64,000 bases of DNA from UBA2991 sp965221735 (GTDB lineage: Bacteria > Chloroflexota > Dehalococcoidia > Tepidiformales > Tepidiformaceae), in assembly GCA_965221735.1 (NCBI GenBank), contig OZ244910.1, positions 1,054,001-1,118,000 on the forward strand, in the 5' to 3' direction. Under the pieces are notes generated by a model. It made no database searches. It had not been told where the DNA came from and saw only the letters and a list, made by a program, of their open reading frames with translations. Below are positions 16,482 through 24,320 of this stretch, piece by piece. Both the position numbers and the translations under genes were made by a program. Every line of letters begins with the position of its first letter. The stretch's first letter is position 1.

Positions 16482-16964
16482 TCAGTCGCCGGCGTGCTCG
16501 GGGAAGGCCTCGTTCGCGCCTTCGCGCAGTTCTTCGTCCGAAACCGCCGCCATCTCCGAGATCAGCGACCACTCGTGCCCGAAGGGATCGCGCAGCCGCC
16601 CGTAGAGGGCGCCCCAGAACTGCCGCTCCAGGGGCATCGTCACCTCCGCGCCCGCCGCCACCGCCCGCTCCCACAGCGTCTCGGCGTTCTCCACCGAGAG
16701 GTGGATTGTGACCGGGCTCCCGCCCAGCGCCTCGGGTGTTGTCCCCTGTTGGGGACTCTCGGCGAAGTCGTCCGAGAGCATGATCAGTCCGCCGTTCACC
16801 GCCACCTCCGCGTGCATCACCTTCTGCCCATCCGGCGTCAGCGCGCGCTCGATCTCCTCTGCGCCGAACGCCTCCACGTAGAACGCGATGGCCGCCGCCG
16901 CGTCGCTCACCGTCAGGTAGGGCGCGAGGGGCGGGTAGGGACGGGACTCTGACTCTGCGGACAC
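16482..16964 (-). CDS. VOC-family protein, PhnB-like, 160 aa
   Basis: Glyoxalase/bleomycin-resistance/dioxygenase fold of the PhnB type. The opening PYLTVSDAAAAIAFYVEAFGA is the classic first VOC half, and RLRDPFGHEWSLISE near residue 130 is the closing beta strand with the conserved DPFG-H. Members bind a metal and small ligands; the reaction here is unknown. GTG at 16964 is chosen because GGAGG lies seven bases upstream. Upstream, TAGACT (16983-16988, minus) may be its -10 box. Confidence 0.8.
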   Translation of the reverse strand: MSAESESRPYPPLAPYLTVSDAAAAIAFYVEAFGAEEIERALTPDGQKVMHAEVAVNGGLIMLSDDFAESPQQGTTPEALGGSPVTIHLSVENAETLWERAVAAGAEVTMPLERQFWGALYGRLRDPFGHEWSLISEMAAVSDEELREGANEAFPEHAGD

Positions 16965-17057
16965 CGATGCGCCTCCGCCGCGCAGTCTAGCGGCGCGACT
17001 TGGACACCGCCGCCGCGAGCAGGCACGATCGCCCCCACTTCCTTCCACGAGGCCCAT

Positions 17058-17588
17058 ATGAGCACCACCCCACTCGAAATCCTCCGCACCGGACTCACCT
17101 CGATGCACGCCCTCCTCGACGAGGCCATCGGCGACATGACGCTCGAGCAGCTCAACTTCCGCCCGGCCGAGGGCGGCCTGAGCCCCTTCTTCAGCCTCTG
17201 GCACTACGTCCGCACCGAGGACAACATCGTCAACTTCATCGCGCAGGGCAGGCCCACCGTCTGGCTCGAGGGCGGCTACGACCAGCGCTTCGGCCTCCAT
17301 CGCACCTCCCAGGGCACGGGCATGCCCGAGGAGGAGGCGAAGGCCATGGTCCTGAACGACCTCGAAGGCTGGCGCGAGTACCAGCCCCGTGTCTGGCAGG
17401 CCACCGACGACTACCTCGCCACCATGTCGCCCGACGAGTTCGACACCCGCACCGTCACCATCAAGCCGCTCGGGGAGATGTCGCTCTGGCAGGGCCTGAA
17501 CGGCGTCTGCCTGAGCCACGGTTACCGCCACGTGGGCGAGATCGAATACGCGCGCGGCATCCTCGGCCTCGGCGGCCTGACGATCTAG
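17058..17588 (+). CDS. DinB-family protein, 176 aa
   Basis: Four-helix-bundle DinB/YfiT-like protein; members bind a divalent metal with three histidines and often act as thiol transferases. Candidate ligands are H50 in FSLWHYVRTEDN and the pair in CLSHGYRHVGEIEY near residues 154-158. The family opening TGLTSMHALLDEAIGDMTLEQLNFRP is clear. Transcribed alone between the VOC gene (divergent) and the convergent small membrane protein. Confidence 0.85.
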   Translation: MSTTPLEILRTGLTSMHALLDEAIGDMTLEQLNFRPAEGGLSPFFSLWHYVRTEDNIVNFIAQGRPTVWLEGGYDQRFGLHRTSQGTGMPEEEAKAMVLNDLEGWREYQPRVWQATDDYLATMSPDEFDTRTVTIKPLGEMSLWQGLNGVCLSHGYRHVGEIEYARGILGLGGLTI

Positions 17589-17594
17589 CGGCCG

Positions 17595-17849
17595 CTACGA
17601 GTCCTCCTCGTCCTGACCGCGCTGCTCGATGACGGCGATGCGCCGGTCGAGGCTGCGCAGCGAGTAGCGGATGATCGCCATCGTCACAAAGAAGTCGAAC
17701 CACAGCATCACCGCGCCCACGATCATGAAGGCGTCCTGGATGATCTGGTGGTTCACGAGGATGGCGGCGAGGATGAAGGCGATGCCCACCCCCGAGAGGA
17801 GCGAGGGCACCACGATGAGCGCGCCGCCGACCGTTCGCCGCACCGTCAT
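17595..17849 (-). CDS. small two-helix membrane protein, 84 aa
   Basis: Unrecognised. Two hydrophobic helices are visible, about residues 8-30 and 38-60, followed by a charged tail (RYSLRSLDRRIAVIEQRGQDEEDS). The start overlaps the stop of the DUF885 gene by four bases, so it is translationally coupled to it and probably co-expressed with nitroreductase and DUF885. No function can be assigned. Confidence 0.65.
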   Translation of the reverse strand: MTVRRTVGGALIVVPSLLSGVGIAFILAAILVNHQIIQDAFMIVGAVMLWFDFFVTMAIIRYSLRSLDRRIAVIEQRGQDEEDS

Positions 17850-19516
17850 GCGCCGTCCCCCAGCCGGGCGCTCTCCTGCGCGAGCAGCCCCAGCCCCATC
17901 GGCCCCATCGCGAGGGCCTCGCGGTGGAACGTGGTCAGGTCGAACGCGTCGCCGAGGCTCCGGCGCGCCTCTTCCCGCGCCGCCAGCCAGTAGCGCTCCC
18001 CGACCTTGTAGCTGATCGCCTGCCCCGGGAGCCCGAGGTAGCGGTCGATCTCGCTCGCGATGAAGTCGGGCGGGAAGTGGCTCCTCGTCCTCGCGAACTC
18101 GTCGCCCAGCACCGGCGTCCAGACCTCCCCGGGGTGGAACGGCTGTCCATCCGGGATGGCAAGCTCCAGGTGCATCCCGATGTCGATGATGACGCGAACG
18201 GTCCGCAGCGCCTGCGAGGCCAGCAGCCCCATCCGGTAGTCGGGGACCTCCAGGTAGCCAAGCTCGCCCATGAGGCGTTCGGCGTACAACGCCCAGCCTT
18301 CGACGTAGCCCGAGCAGTCGCCGATCAGCCGCTGGAAACGCGACAGGTCGAGCAGGCGCGTGTTACCGCGTTCGAGGTGGTGCCCCGGGACGCCCTCGTG
18401 GTATGCAATCGAGACCTCGCCCCAGAGCGGGAAGCGCGTCTTCCCGCCCGTCGGGTACCACGTCCGCCCCGGCCGCGAGAAGTCCTCGGACGGGCTCGTG
18501 TAGTACATCGCCAGCGCGCCGCCCGGAGGCGCGATCATCGCCTCGAGGCGCTGCAGCTTCTCGGGAATGTCGAAGTGCGTGCCGTTCAGGTCCGCGATCG
18601 TCTGCTCCTGCAGGTCCTGCATCCACTGCCGGAACGGCTCGACCCCCTCGATGGCGCGGTCCGGATCCGTTTCGAGCACTTCTTTGGCCGCTTCGACGCC
18701 CTCGCCCGGCGCGATCTCCTCAGCCGCCTCCTCCATCTCGCGCTGGATGCGGTGAATCTCGTCCCAGCCCCACGCGTAGGTCTCGCGCAGGTCGAGATCG
18801 CAGCGGTTGTAGGAGCGCGAGTAGCGGGCGTACCGCTCCTCGCCCACGCCGTCCCGTTCGATGGCCTGGGGGAGGTAGGTGTCGCGCAGGAAGACGCCGA
18901 AGGAGCGGTAGCTCTCCGCGGCCGCGACGGCCGCGGCGTCAAGGTCGCGACGCAGCCCTTCGGACACGTTCCCCGAGCGCCCCACGAACTCCGCGAAGAA
19001 GCCACCGTCGCCGTTGCCGGACCAGGTCTCGCACTGCTTCACGCACGCCTCGACCTGCCGCCGGGCGGCGGTGCGGCCCCCTGCCAGCCCCGCCTCCAGC
19101 GTAGTGCGGTAACCGGCCAGCGCTTCCGGAAGCCGCGCGAGCCGCCGCGCGATAATCGACCAGTCCGACTCGCCCTCTGTGGGCATGAGGTCGAACGTGC
19201 TCCGGAGCCCCTGCATCGGCGATGCCAGCACGTTGAGTCCCGCGAGGTAGTCCCCCGTCTCGTGCAGCTCGGCGTCGACCGTGAGCGCCTCGCGCATCAC
19301 CTCCCGCAGGATGCGGTCGCCGTCCGCTTCGTCCGTCAGCTCTTCGAGCTTCGCGAGCGTGTCCCGCGTGAGCCTGTCGCGTGCCTCGAACCCCTCGACC
19401 GAGTAGTCCGTGAGCTCGTCCTCGTGCCCGGCGATGCCGAGGCTCGTGGCGGCGTTGGGGTGAAGCGCCGCGAGTTCCTCGACGTACGTGTCCCCGAGAT
19501 CGGTGATCGCTGACAT
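17846..19516 (-). CDS. DUF885-family predicted metallopeptidase, 556 aa
   Basis: Full-length member of the DUF885 family, regarded as zinc metallopeptidase-like. The key motif HEGVPGHH lies near residue 370, with the downstream Glu helix in GYVEGWALYAERLM near residue 408 as expected for the third metal ligand. There is no signal peptide, so it is cytosolic. The start codon overlaps the nitroreductase stop by one base (TAATG). Substrate unknown; relatives include dipeptidases. Confidence 0.85.
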   Translation of the reverse strand: MSAITDLGDTYVEELAALHPNAATSLGIAGHEDELTDYSVEGFEARDRLTRDTLAKLEELTDEADGDRILREVMREALTVDAELHETGDYLAGLNVLASPMQGLRSTFDLMPTEGESDWSIIARRLARLPEALAGYRTTLEAGLAGGRTAARRQVEACVKQCETWSGNGDGGFFAEFVGRSGNVSEGLRRDLDAAAVAAAESYRSFGVFLRDTYLPQAIERDGVGEERYARYSRSYNRCDLDLRETYAWGWDEIHRIQREMEEAAEEIAPGEGVEAAKEVLETDPDRAIEGVEPFRQWMQDLQEQTIADLNGTHFDIPEKLQRLEAMIAPPGGALAMYYTSPSEDFSRPGRTWYPTGGKTRFPLWGEVSIAYHEGVPGHHLERGNTRLLDLSRFQRLIGDCSGYVEGWALYAERLMGELGYLEVPDYRMGLLASQALRTVRVIIDIGMHLELAIPDGQPFHPGEVWTPVLGDEFARTRSHFPPDFIASEIDRYLGLPGQAISYKVGERYWLAAREEARRSLGDAFDLTTFHREALAMGPMGLGLLAQESARLGDGA

Positions 19517-20145
19517 TAGCGTTCTAGCTTGCCACTCCGCCGCCCGCCCCGCGAGGGATCGCGCGTGGGCATACTGTTCCCCGCCCCCCAGTTGTCGACC
19601 GCGACGAGCCGGTCGAGCGGCTGACGGCGCTGCTCCCGCTGCTCCCGGCGCTGCAGATCCTCGGGCAGCGACTCGACCGGCCCCGGATACCCGATCGCGA
19701 ACACGACCAGTACCCGCAACTCCTCGGGAGCGCCGAAGACATCGCGGACCGCCGCCTCGTCGAACCCCGCCATGGGGTGCGCGATTAGCCCGAGCGCGGT
19801 CGCCTGCGCCATCAGGTTCCCTGCGGCGATGCCCGCGTGGAACGACCAGAGCGCGCGTTCTTCGCCGTACGACTCGGCGTGCTCGTGGTCCGGTACGGAG
19901 CCCAGCGCGACGAGGAGGGGCGCCGCCGGCGCCCAGTTCCGGTTGCCCTCGGAGAGAGCGGCAACGAGCTTGTCGCGCGCTGCCTCCGCCTGCGCCACCA
20001 GCAGCCGCGCCGACTGCACGTTGCCGTGGCTGGGCGCGACCGACACCGCCCGCCAGAGCAGTTCCTGCGTCTCCGCCGCAACCGCGCGGGGGTCGAACGC
20101 GCGTCGCGCCCGCCTTCCCGACAGCGCCTCAATGAGCTCCGCCAT
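19516..20145 (-). CDS. nitroreductase-family flavoprotein, 209 aa
   Basis: FMN-dependent oxidoreductase fold. Recognised by the opening RRARRAFDPRAV and the SVAPSHGNVQSARLLV FMN-binding segment near residue 38 (typical form APS..N.QPW). A central helix follows (AGIAAGNLMAQATALGLIAHPMAGFD) with the VFAIGYPG strand near residue 160. ATG at 20145 has GGAGGG just upstream; a longer frame has no support. First gene of the nitroreductase, DUF885, small membrane protein operon. Physiological substrate unknown. Confidence 0.85.
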   Translation of the reverse strand: MAELIEALSGRRARRAFDPRAVAAETQELLWRAVSVAPSHGNVQSARLLVAQAEAARDKLVAALSEGNRNWAPAAPLLVALGSVPDHEHAESYGEERALWSFHAGIAAGNLMAQATALGLIAHPMAGFDEAAVRDVFGAPEELRVLVVFAIGYPGPVESLPEDLQRREQREQRRQPLDRLVAVDNWGAGNSMPTRDPSRGGRRSGKLER

Positions 20146-20189
20146 GCACCCTCCGGCGCGCGATCGTGCCACCCTCCCGCCCCCGGTGC

Positions 20190-20195
20190 TAGGGT
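20190..20195 (+). promoter_or_regulatory. -10 box, probable leaderless promoter of the DUF429 gene
   Basis: TAGGGT preceded by TGC (extended -10), eight bases before the ATG at 20204. No Shine-Dalgarno is present. Confidence 0.5.
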
Positions 20196-20203
20196 GAAGC
20201 GCC

Positions 20204-20971
20204 ATGCCGACCTTCATCGGGCTCGACCTCGCGTGGACCTCCCACCGCGAGAGCGGCATCTGCTGGTTCGAAGGCGAGACGCCCGACGACCTCCGCTGCA
20301 CGCGCCTCGAAGCCGCCGTGTGCGATACGGAGCGGCTTGTCGGCGAACTGGCGGCTGTCGAGGGGCCCGTGGTCGTCACCATCGACGCGCCCCTCCTCTA
20401 CACCGCCGAACGCTGGGCCGAACGTGAGGTTGCGCGTCGATTCGGTCGCTACAAGGCCTCGCCCCACCAGGCGCACTACGCCGTGCGGCAGGGCTACACC
20501 GCCGGCATCGACCTCGGCGAGGCGCTCGCCGAGCGCGGCTTCGTGCTCGACCCTGCCCCGCTGCTGCGCGGCGAGAGCGGTCGGTACGCCGTCGAGGTCT
20601 TTCCCCACACGGTCCACGTGCGTCTCTTCGGCCTCAGCGAACGCCTGCCCTACAAGCCGAAGGGCGGCCGCAGTGTCGCCTTCCGCCGCGAGGTCATGCG
20701 CCAGTACCAGTGCCACCTGCGGGAGGTGCTGGAGCGCGAGGCGCCGGGCGTCCTCGACAACGAGAAGGTCCGGCGAATCCTCGCGCCCGAGACTGCGATG
20801 GGTGCGAAGGGAGCAGCGCTCAAACGCCTCGACGATACCCTCGACGGTCTGACCTGCGCGCTCGCCGCGTGGCTCCTGTGGAGGGAGCCCGATCGCTGGG
20901 AGACGCTCGGCGACCTGACCGGCTACATCGTCGCCCCGCGCGCTCCCGACGAGCGCGCGCCGCTGGCCTGA
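20204..20971 (+). CDS. DUF429-family protein, 255 aa
   Basis: Matches DUF429, predicted to have an RNase H-like fold. The N-terminal strand FIGLDLAWTSHRESGICW holds the first acidic residue, VVVTIDAPLLY the second, and LDGLTCALAAWLLWR near residue 225 the third. The biochemical role of the family is not established; a nuclease is plausible. It probably starts transcription at its own ATG (see the adjoining -10 box). Confidence 0.8.
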   Translation: MPTFIGLDLAWTSHRESGICWFEGETPDDLRCTRLEAAVCDTERLVGELAAVEGPVVVTIDAPLLYTAERWAEREVARRFGRYKASPHQAHYAVRQGYTAGIDLGEALAERGFVLDPAPLLRGESGRYAVEVFPHTVHVRLFGLSERLPYKPKGGRSVAFRREVMRQYQCHLREVLEREAPGVLDNEKVRRILAPETAMGAKGAALKRLDDTLDGLTCALAAWLLWREPDRWETLGDLTGYIVAPRAPDERAPLA

Positions 20972-20975
20972 CTCG

Positions 20976-22691
20976 CTACATCCGCTCCGGAGCCGTCATG
21001 CCCATCAGGTCCAGCACGCGGCCGAGCGCGATCTTCGCGGCCAGCACCAGCCGCAGGCGTGACGCCGTCAGCGCCGCGTCGTCCGTGATCACCTTCAGGC
21101 TGGGGTCGCCCTGCTGCCGGAAGGCGTCGTTGAAAGCGTGGAACGAGGTCGCGAGCTCCATGCCGTAGTGCGCGAGGTGCTGGGGTTCGTAGGTCGTCGC
21201 GACCAGCTCGATCACCTCCGACAGGCGCAGCATCTCCCGCACGAGCGCCAGCTCGTGCGGCGCCGTCAGGAGCGCGACGTCCCCGCCCTCGGGCGTGTGT
21301 CCCTCGCCCGCTGCCCGGTCCAGGATGCTCGCCAGCCGCGCATGTGCGTACTGGATGTAGTACACGGGATTCTCGTTCGACTGCTTCACCGCGAGGTCCA
21401 GGTCGAACTCCATCTGCGAGCTGGGCGCCCGCAGCAGGAAGAAGAAGCGGGCGGCGTCCGGCCCCACTTCTTCGACAAGCTCGTCGAGGGTGATGATCTC
21501 GCCGCCCCGCTTCGAGAGCCGCACGATCTCGTCTCCGCGCTTCAGCGTCACCAGCTGGTAGAGGAGGAGGTGGAGGGCGTCGCCCTTTCCGGTGACCGCC
21601 TCCGTCCCGACCTCCAGGCGCGAGACGTGCCCGTGGTGATCCGCCCCCCAGACGTTGATCACCTGGTCGAAGCCCCGCCGCAGGAACTTGTCGTAGTGGT
21701 AGGCGATGTCGCTTGCGAAGTAGGTTGGGCGCCCGTCGGACCGGACGACCACGTTGTCCTTGTCCTCGCCGAGGTCGCTCGACGTCAGCCAGAGCGCGCC
21801 CTCGCGCTGGGCGAGGTGGCCGTGCTCGCGCAGGATCGCGAGGGCCGCGTCATACGCCGAGGCGTCACCGTCCGCGGTGGGCTCGTAGAGCGACCGCTCG
21901 CTGAACCAGCGGTCGTAGGTCGTGCCGAACGCGTTCAGCGTGTCCCGGATCTGCTCGACGATGAGCTCAACGCCCATCTCCCGGACGCCCGCCGCGGGTG
22001 GCTCGCCCGGCGCCGCGAGGAAGCGGTCGCCCTCGCGCTCCCGCATCTGCGTGGCCAGGTCGACCATGTACTCGCCCGGATAGCCGCCCTCGGGAAGGGG
22101 CACGTCGCGACCGTGCTGCTGCTGGTAACGGGCGTACAGCGTCTCGGCGAACACGTCCGTCTGGGTGCCCGCGTCATTCACATAATACTCGCGCTCGACC
22201 TCGTACCCCGCCGCCGCCAGCGCCGACGCGAGCGTGTCCCCGATGGCCGCCCCCCGGCCGTTCCCCACGTGTAGCGGCCCGGTCGGATTCGCCGAGACGA
22301 ATTCGAGCTGCACCCGCTTCCCCCGACCGATCGTGCTGTCGGCGAACGCCGCACCCTGCTCGATGACGCGGTTGACCTCGCCCTGCACGAAGTGCTCGGC
22401 CAGGCTCAGGTTGATGAAGCCGGGCGGCGCGACGTGCGGCGCGTCGATAACGTCGTTGGCGGGAAGGTGCTCGGCGATCGCCTCGGCGATGGCCAGCGGC
22501 GGCATCATCGCCGAGCGCGCGAGGCGCAGGGGGAGGGAGCTGGCGTAGTCGCCGTGGCTCGCGTCGCGAGGCCGCTCGACGAGCTCGTCCGGCAGTGCGA
22601 CGTCCGGAAGGCTGCCCGCTTCGATCGCCGCCCGGGTCGCCCCCGCGACGAGCGCCCCCACGCGGTCCCGCAGTGTCGTGGTGTCAGTCAC
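20976..22691 (-). CDS. argS: arginyl-tRNA synthetase, 571 aa
   Basis: Class I synthetase charging tRNA-Arg. The Arg-specific N-terminal domain occupies residues 1-110. The HIGH-type signature reads H-V-G-N (TGPLHVGNGRGAAIGD, near residue 140) and the KMSKS region is degenerate (VRLSKRGGEIITLDEL, near 395), both normal for ArgRS. The C-terminal anticodon-binding domain ends with the family's LVLAAKIALGRVLDLMGMTAPERM-type tail. The GTG start at 22691 lies six bases after a TACGCT box, so the mRNA may be leaderless. Confidence 0.95.
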   Translation of the reverse strand: MTDTTTLRDRVGALVAGATRAAIEAGSLPDVALPDELVERPRDASHGDYASSLPLRLARSAMMPPLAIAEAIAEHLPANDVIDAPHVAPPGFINLSLAEHFVQGEVNRVIEQGAAFADSTIGRGKRVQLEFVSANPTGPLHVGNGRGAAIGDTLASALAAAGYEVEREYYVNDAGTQTDVFAETLYARYQQQHGRDVPLPEGGYPGEYMVDLATQMREREGDRFLAAPGEPPAAGVREMGVELIVEQIRDTLNAFGTTYDRWFSERSLYEPTADGDASAYDAALAILREHGHLAQREGALWLTSSDLGEDKDNVVVRSDGRPTYFASDIAYHYDKFLRRGFDQVINVWGADHHGHVSRLEVGTEAVTGKGDALHLLLYQLVTLKRGDEIVRLSKRGGEIITLDELVEEVGPDAARFFFLLRAPSSQMEFDLDLAVKQSNENPVYYIQYAHARLASILDRAAGEGHTPEGGDVALLTAPHELALVREMLRLSEVIELVATTYEPQHLAHYGMELATSFHAFNDAFRQQGDPSLKVITDDAALTASRLRLVLAAKIALGRVLDLMGMTAPERM

Positions 22692-22697
22692 CGGCTA

Positions 22698-22703
22698 AGC
22701 GTA
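22698..22703 (-). promoter_or_regulatory. -10 box, probable leaderless promoter of argS
   Basis: TACGCT on the minus strand, six bases before the GTG start at 22691; no Shine-Dalgarno in between. Confidence 0.45.
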
Positions 22704-22734
22704 TCGCCTTGCGCCCAACGGGGGGAGCCGCGCC

Positions 22735-23229
22735 CTACAGGTCGAACGGGAACTGGTGGCGCTGCGCGAGCTCGGACAGTTCCCCCACGGCCGCCTGGGC
22801 GTGTTCCACGACCTCGGGCGGATAGCCGTACTTCAGCCGGTGCTCCTCGAACTCGTCCGCATCGAGCAGCTCGATCGTTCCGCCTGCCCGCACCGTCACG
22901 TCGAGGTCGAGATCGATGTACCGGATCTCGCCGTCCTCGAACTCGGGCGGCGTGGTGACGTTGCAGTACCAGAGCGCCGTTTCCTCGCCGGGCTCGGCCA
23001 GGCGGAAGACGTTGTACCAGCGGTCCCGCCAGAAGTGGACGTAGCTCTCGTAGCGGGAGCGGAACTCGCCGCGGCTCGTGAAGATTGGGCTCCCCGCGGA
23101 GGCGTGCGCCTGCACGAGCGACCCGTCGTCCGAAAGGACGCGCAGGTGCTGGATCCAGTGCGCCTCGCCGTCGTACTTGGTGACGCGCAACAGGAGAGGG
23201 TCGCCGCGGGCGATGGGGGCGCCGTTCAT
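22735..23229 (-). CDS. DUF402-family protein, 164 aa
   Basis: DUF402 protein (FomD-like/Ntdp fold). Some characterised members hydrolyse nucleoside di- or triphosphates or act in fosfomycin synthesis. Family marks are the strand WRDRWYNVFRLAEPGEETALWYCNV near residue 67 and the acidic IRYIDLDLDVTV (about 100-111), whose aspartates bind metal. The actual substrate is unknown. It has its own leaderless-type promoter and lies just before argS. Confidence 0.8.
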   Translation of the reverse strand: MNGAPIARGDPLLLRVTKYDGEAHWIQHLRVLSDDGSLVQAHASAGSPIFTSRGEFRSRYESYVHFWRDRWYNVFRLAEPGEETALWYCNVTTPPEFEDGEIRYIDLDLDVTVRAGGTIELLDADEFEEHRLKYGYPPEVVEHAQAAVGELSELAQRHQFPFDL

Positions 23230-23235
23230 GCTTCG

Positions 23236-23241
23236 ATCATA
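23236..23241 (-). promoter_or_regulatory. -10 box, probable leaderless promoter of the DUF402 gene
   Basis: TATGAT on the minus strand, six bases before the ATG at 23229; no Shine-Dalgarno. One of the closest matches to the TATAAT consensus in the window. Confidence 0.55.
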
Positions 23242-23295
23242 CCGCGCCGCAACGACCTTCGACCGGGCGCTTACGTGAAGCGGGGGACGTATCGG

Positions 23296-23448
23296 CTAGG
23301 TCGTGTAGACGAGCCCCAGGACCGTGCCGGCGATGATGGCCACCGCGCCCAGCGCGATGGCCAGGACGATATCGGACGGGCTGAACTCCGCCCGCGCGTC
23401 CGTGTGCGCCGGCGCGACTTCTGGCGTTTCCTGTTCGGCGTCGCTCAT
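23296..23448 (-). CDS. small single-helix membrane protein, 50 aa
   Basis: Unrecognised. An acidic N-terminal half (MSDAEQETPEVAPAH) is followed by one hydrophobic helix to the C-terminus (DIVLAIALGAVAIIAGTVLGLVY), so it is tail-anchored. ATG at 23448 has GGGAG seven bases upstream; a longer frame to 23511 lacks support. Divergent from the ABC exporter genes. Confidence 0.55.
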   Translation of the reverse strand: MSDAEQETPEVAPAHTDARAEFSPSDIVLAIALGAVAIIAGTVLGLVYTT

Positions 23449-23582
23449 GACGTGCTCCCGCGCACATTGTGCGTCGCGTCCGCCGTCCGCGCACCCTCGA
23501 AGGGCGCCCAAACTTGCTCGGGTGACATGAGTGGGCCACGCTCGACGGAGCGCGTCCGCGAGTGGCGCCAGGTGGAGCTGGT

Positions 23583-24314
23583 ATGACGAGTGACGGCAGC
23601 ATGGCGGATCTGGTCATCGACGCGAGAAGCGTCACGAAGACGTATGACACCGGTGAGGTGCAGGTCCAGGCGCTGCGTGGCGTCGACCTCCAGGTGCCGA
23701 GGGGCGAGATGGTCGCCGTCATGGGCCCCTCCGGCTGCGGCAAGACGACCCTCCTGAACTGCCTCTCCGGGCTGGACGCCTTCGATGACGGCCAGGTGCT
23801 CATCAACGGTGAGGACATCGCACGCATGGCCGACAACGAGAAGACCGAGTTCCGCGCGCAGGGCATGGGCTTCGTCTTCCAGACCTACAACCTTCTGCCC
23901 GTCCTCTCCGCCGTCGAGAACGTCGAGCTGCCCCTCATCGTCTCCGGTACGCGGCCCCGCCAGGCGCGCGAGCTCGCCCTCTCGGCGCTGGAGCGCGTGG
24001 AGCTGCGCCAGTACGCGGAACACCGTCCGGCGCAGCTCTCCGGGGGTCAGCGCCAGCGCGTGACCGTCGCCCGCGCCGTCGTCAACAGCCCCTCCATCGT
24101 CTGGGCCGACGAGCCCACCGGCGCCCTCGACTCGACCACCGCCGGCGGCATCATGGACCTCCTCGTCGAGTTGAACGCGAACGCGAACCAGACGCAGGTC
24201 ATCGTCACCCACGCTCCCGAGGTGGCCGCCCGCTGCCACCGCACCATCTACATGGCCGACGGCCTCATCGAACGCGAAGAGGCGATCCGTCCCCTCGCCG
24301 GGTCTCCCGCGTAA
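23583..24314 (+). CDS. ABC transporter ATPase, MacB/LolD type, 243 aa
   Basis: Nucleotide-binding subunit of the exporter whose permease follows six bases later. Motifs in order: Walker A GPSGCGKTT near residue 39, Q-loop FQTYNLLP, signature LSGGQRQR near 144, Walker B IVWADEPTGALD, H-loop VIVTHAPE. The TGALDS after Walker B is typical of the MacB/LolD/FtsE group. I take ATG at 23583 with GGAG upstream; GTG at 23562 would add seven residues. Confidence 0.93.
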   Translation: MTSDGSMADLVIDARSVTKTYDTGEVQVQALRGVDLQVPRGEMVAVMGPSGCGKTTLLNCLSGLDAFDDGQVLINGEDIARMADNEKTEFRAQGMGFVFQTYNLLPVLSAVENVELPLIVSGTRPRQARELALSALERVELRQYAEHRPAQLSGGQRQRVTVARAVVNSPSIVWADEPTGALDSTTAGGIMDLLVELNANANQTQVIVTHAPEVAARCHRTIYMADGLIEREEAIRPLAGSPA

Positions 24315-24320
24315 GGCTCC

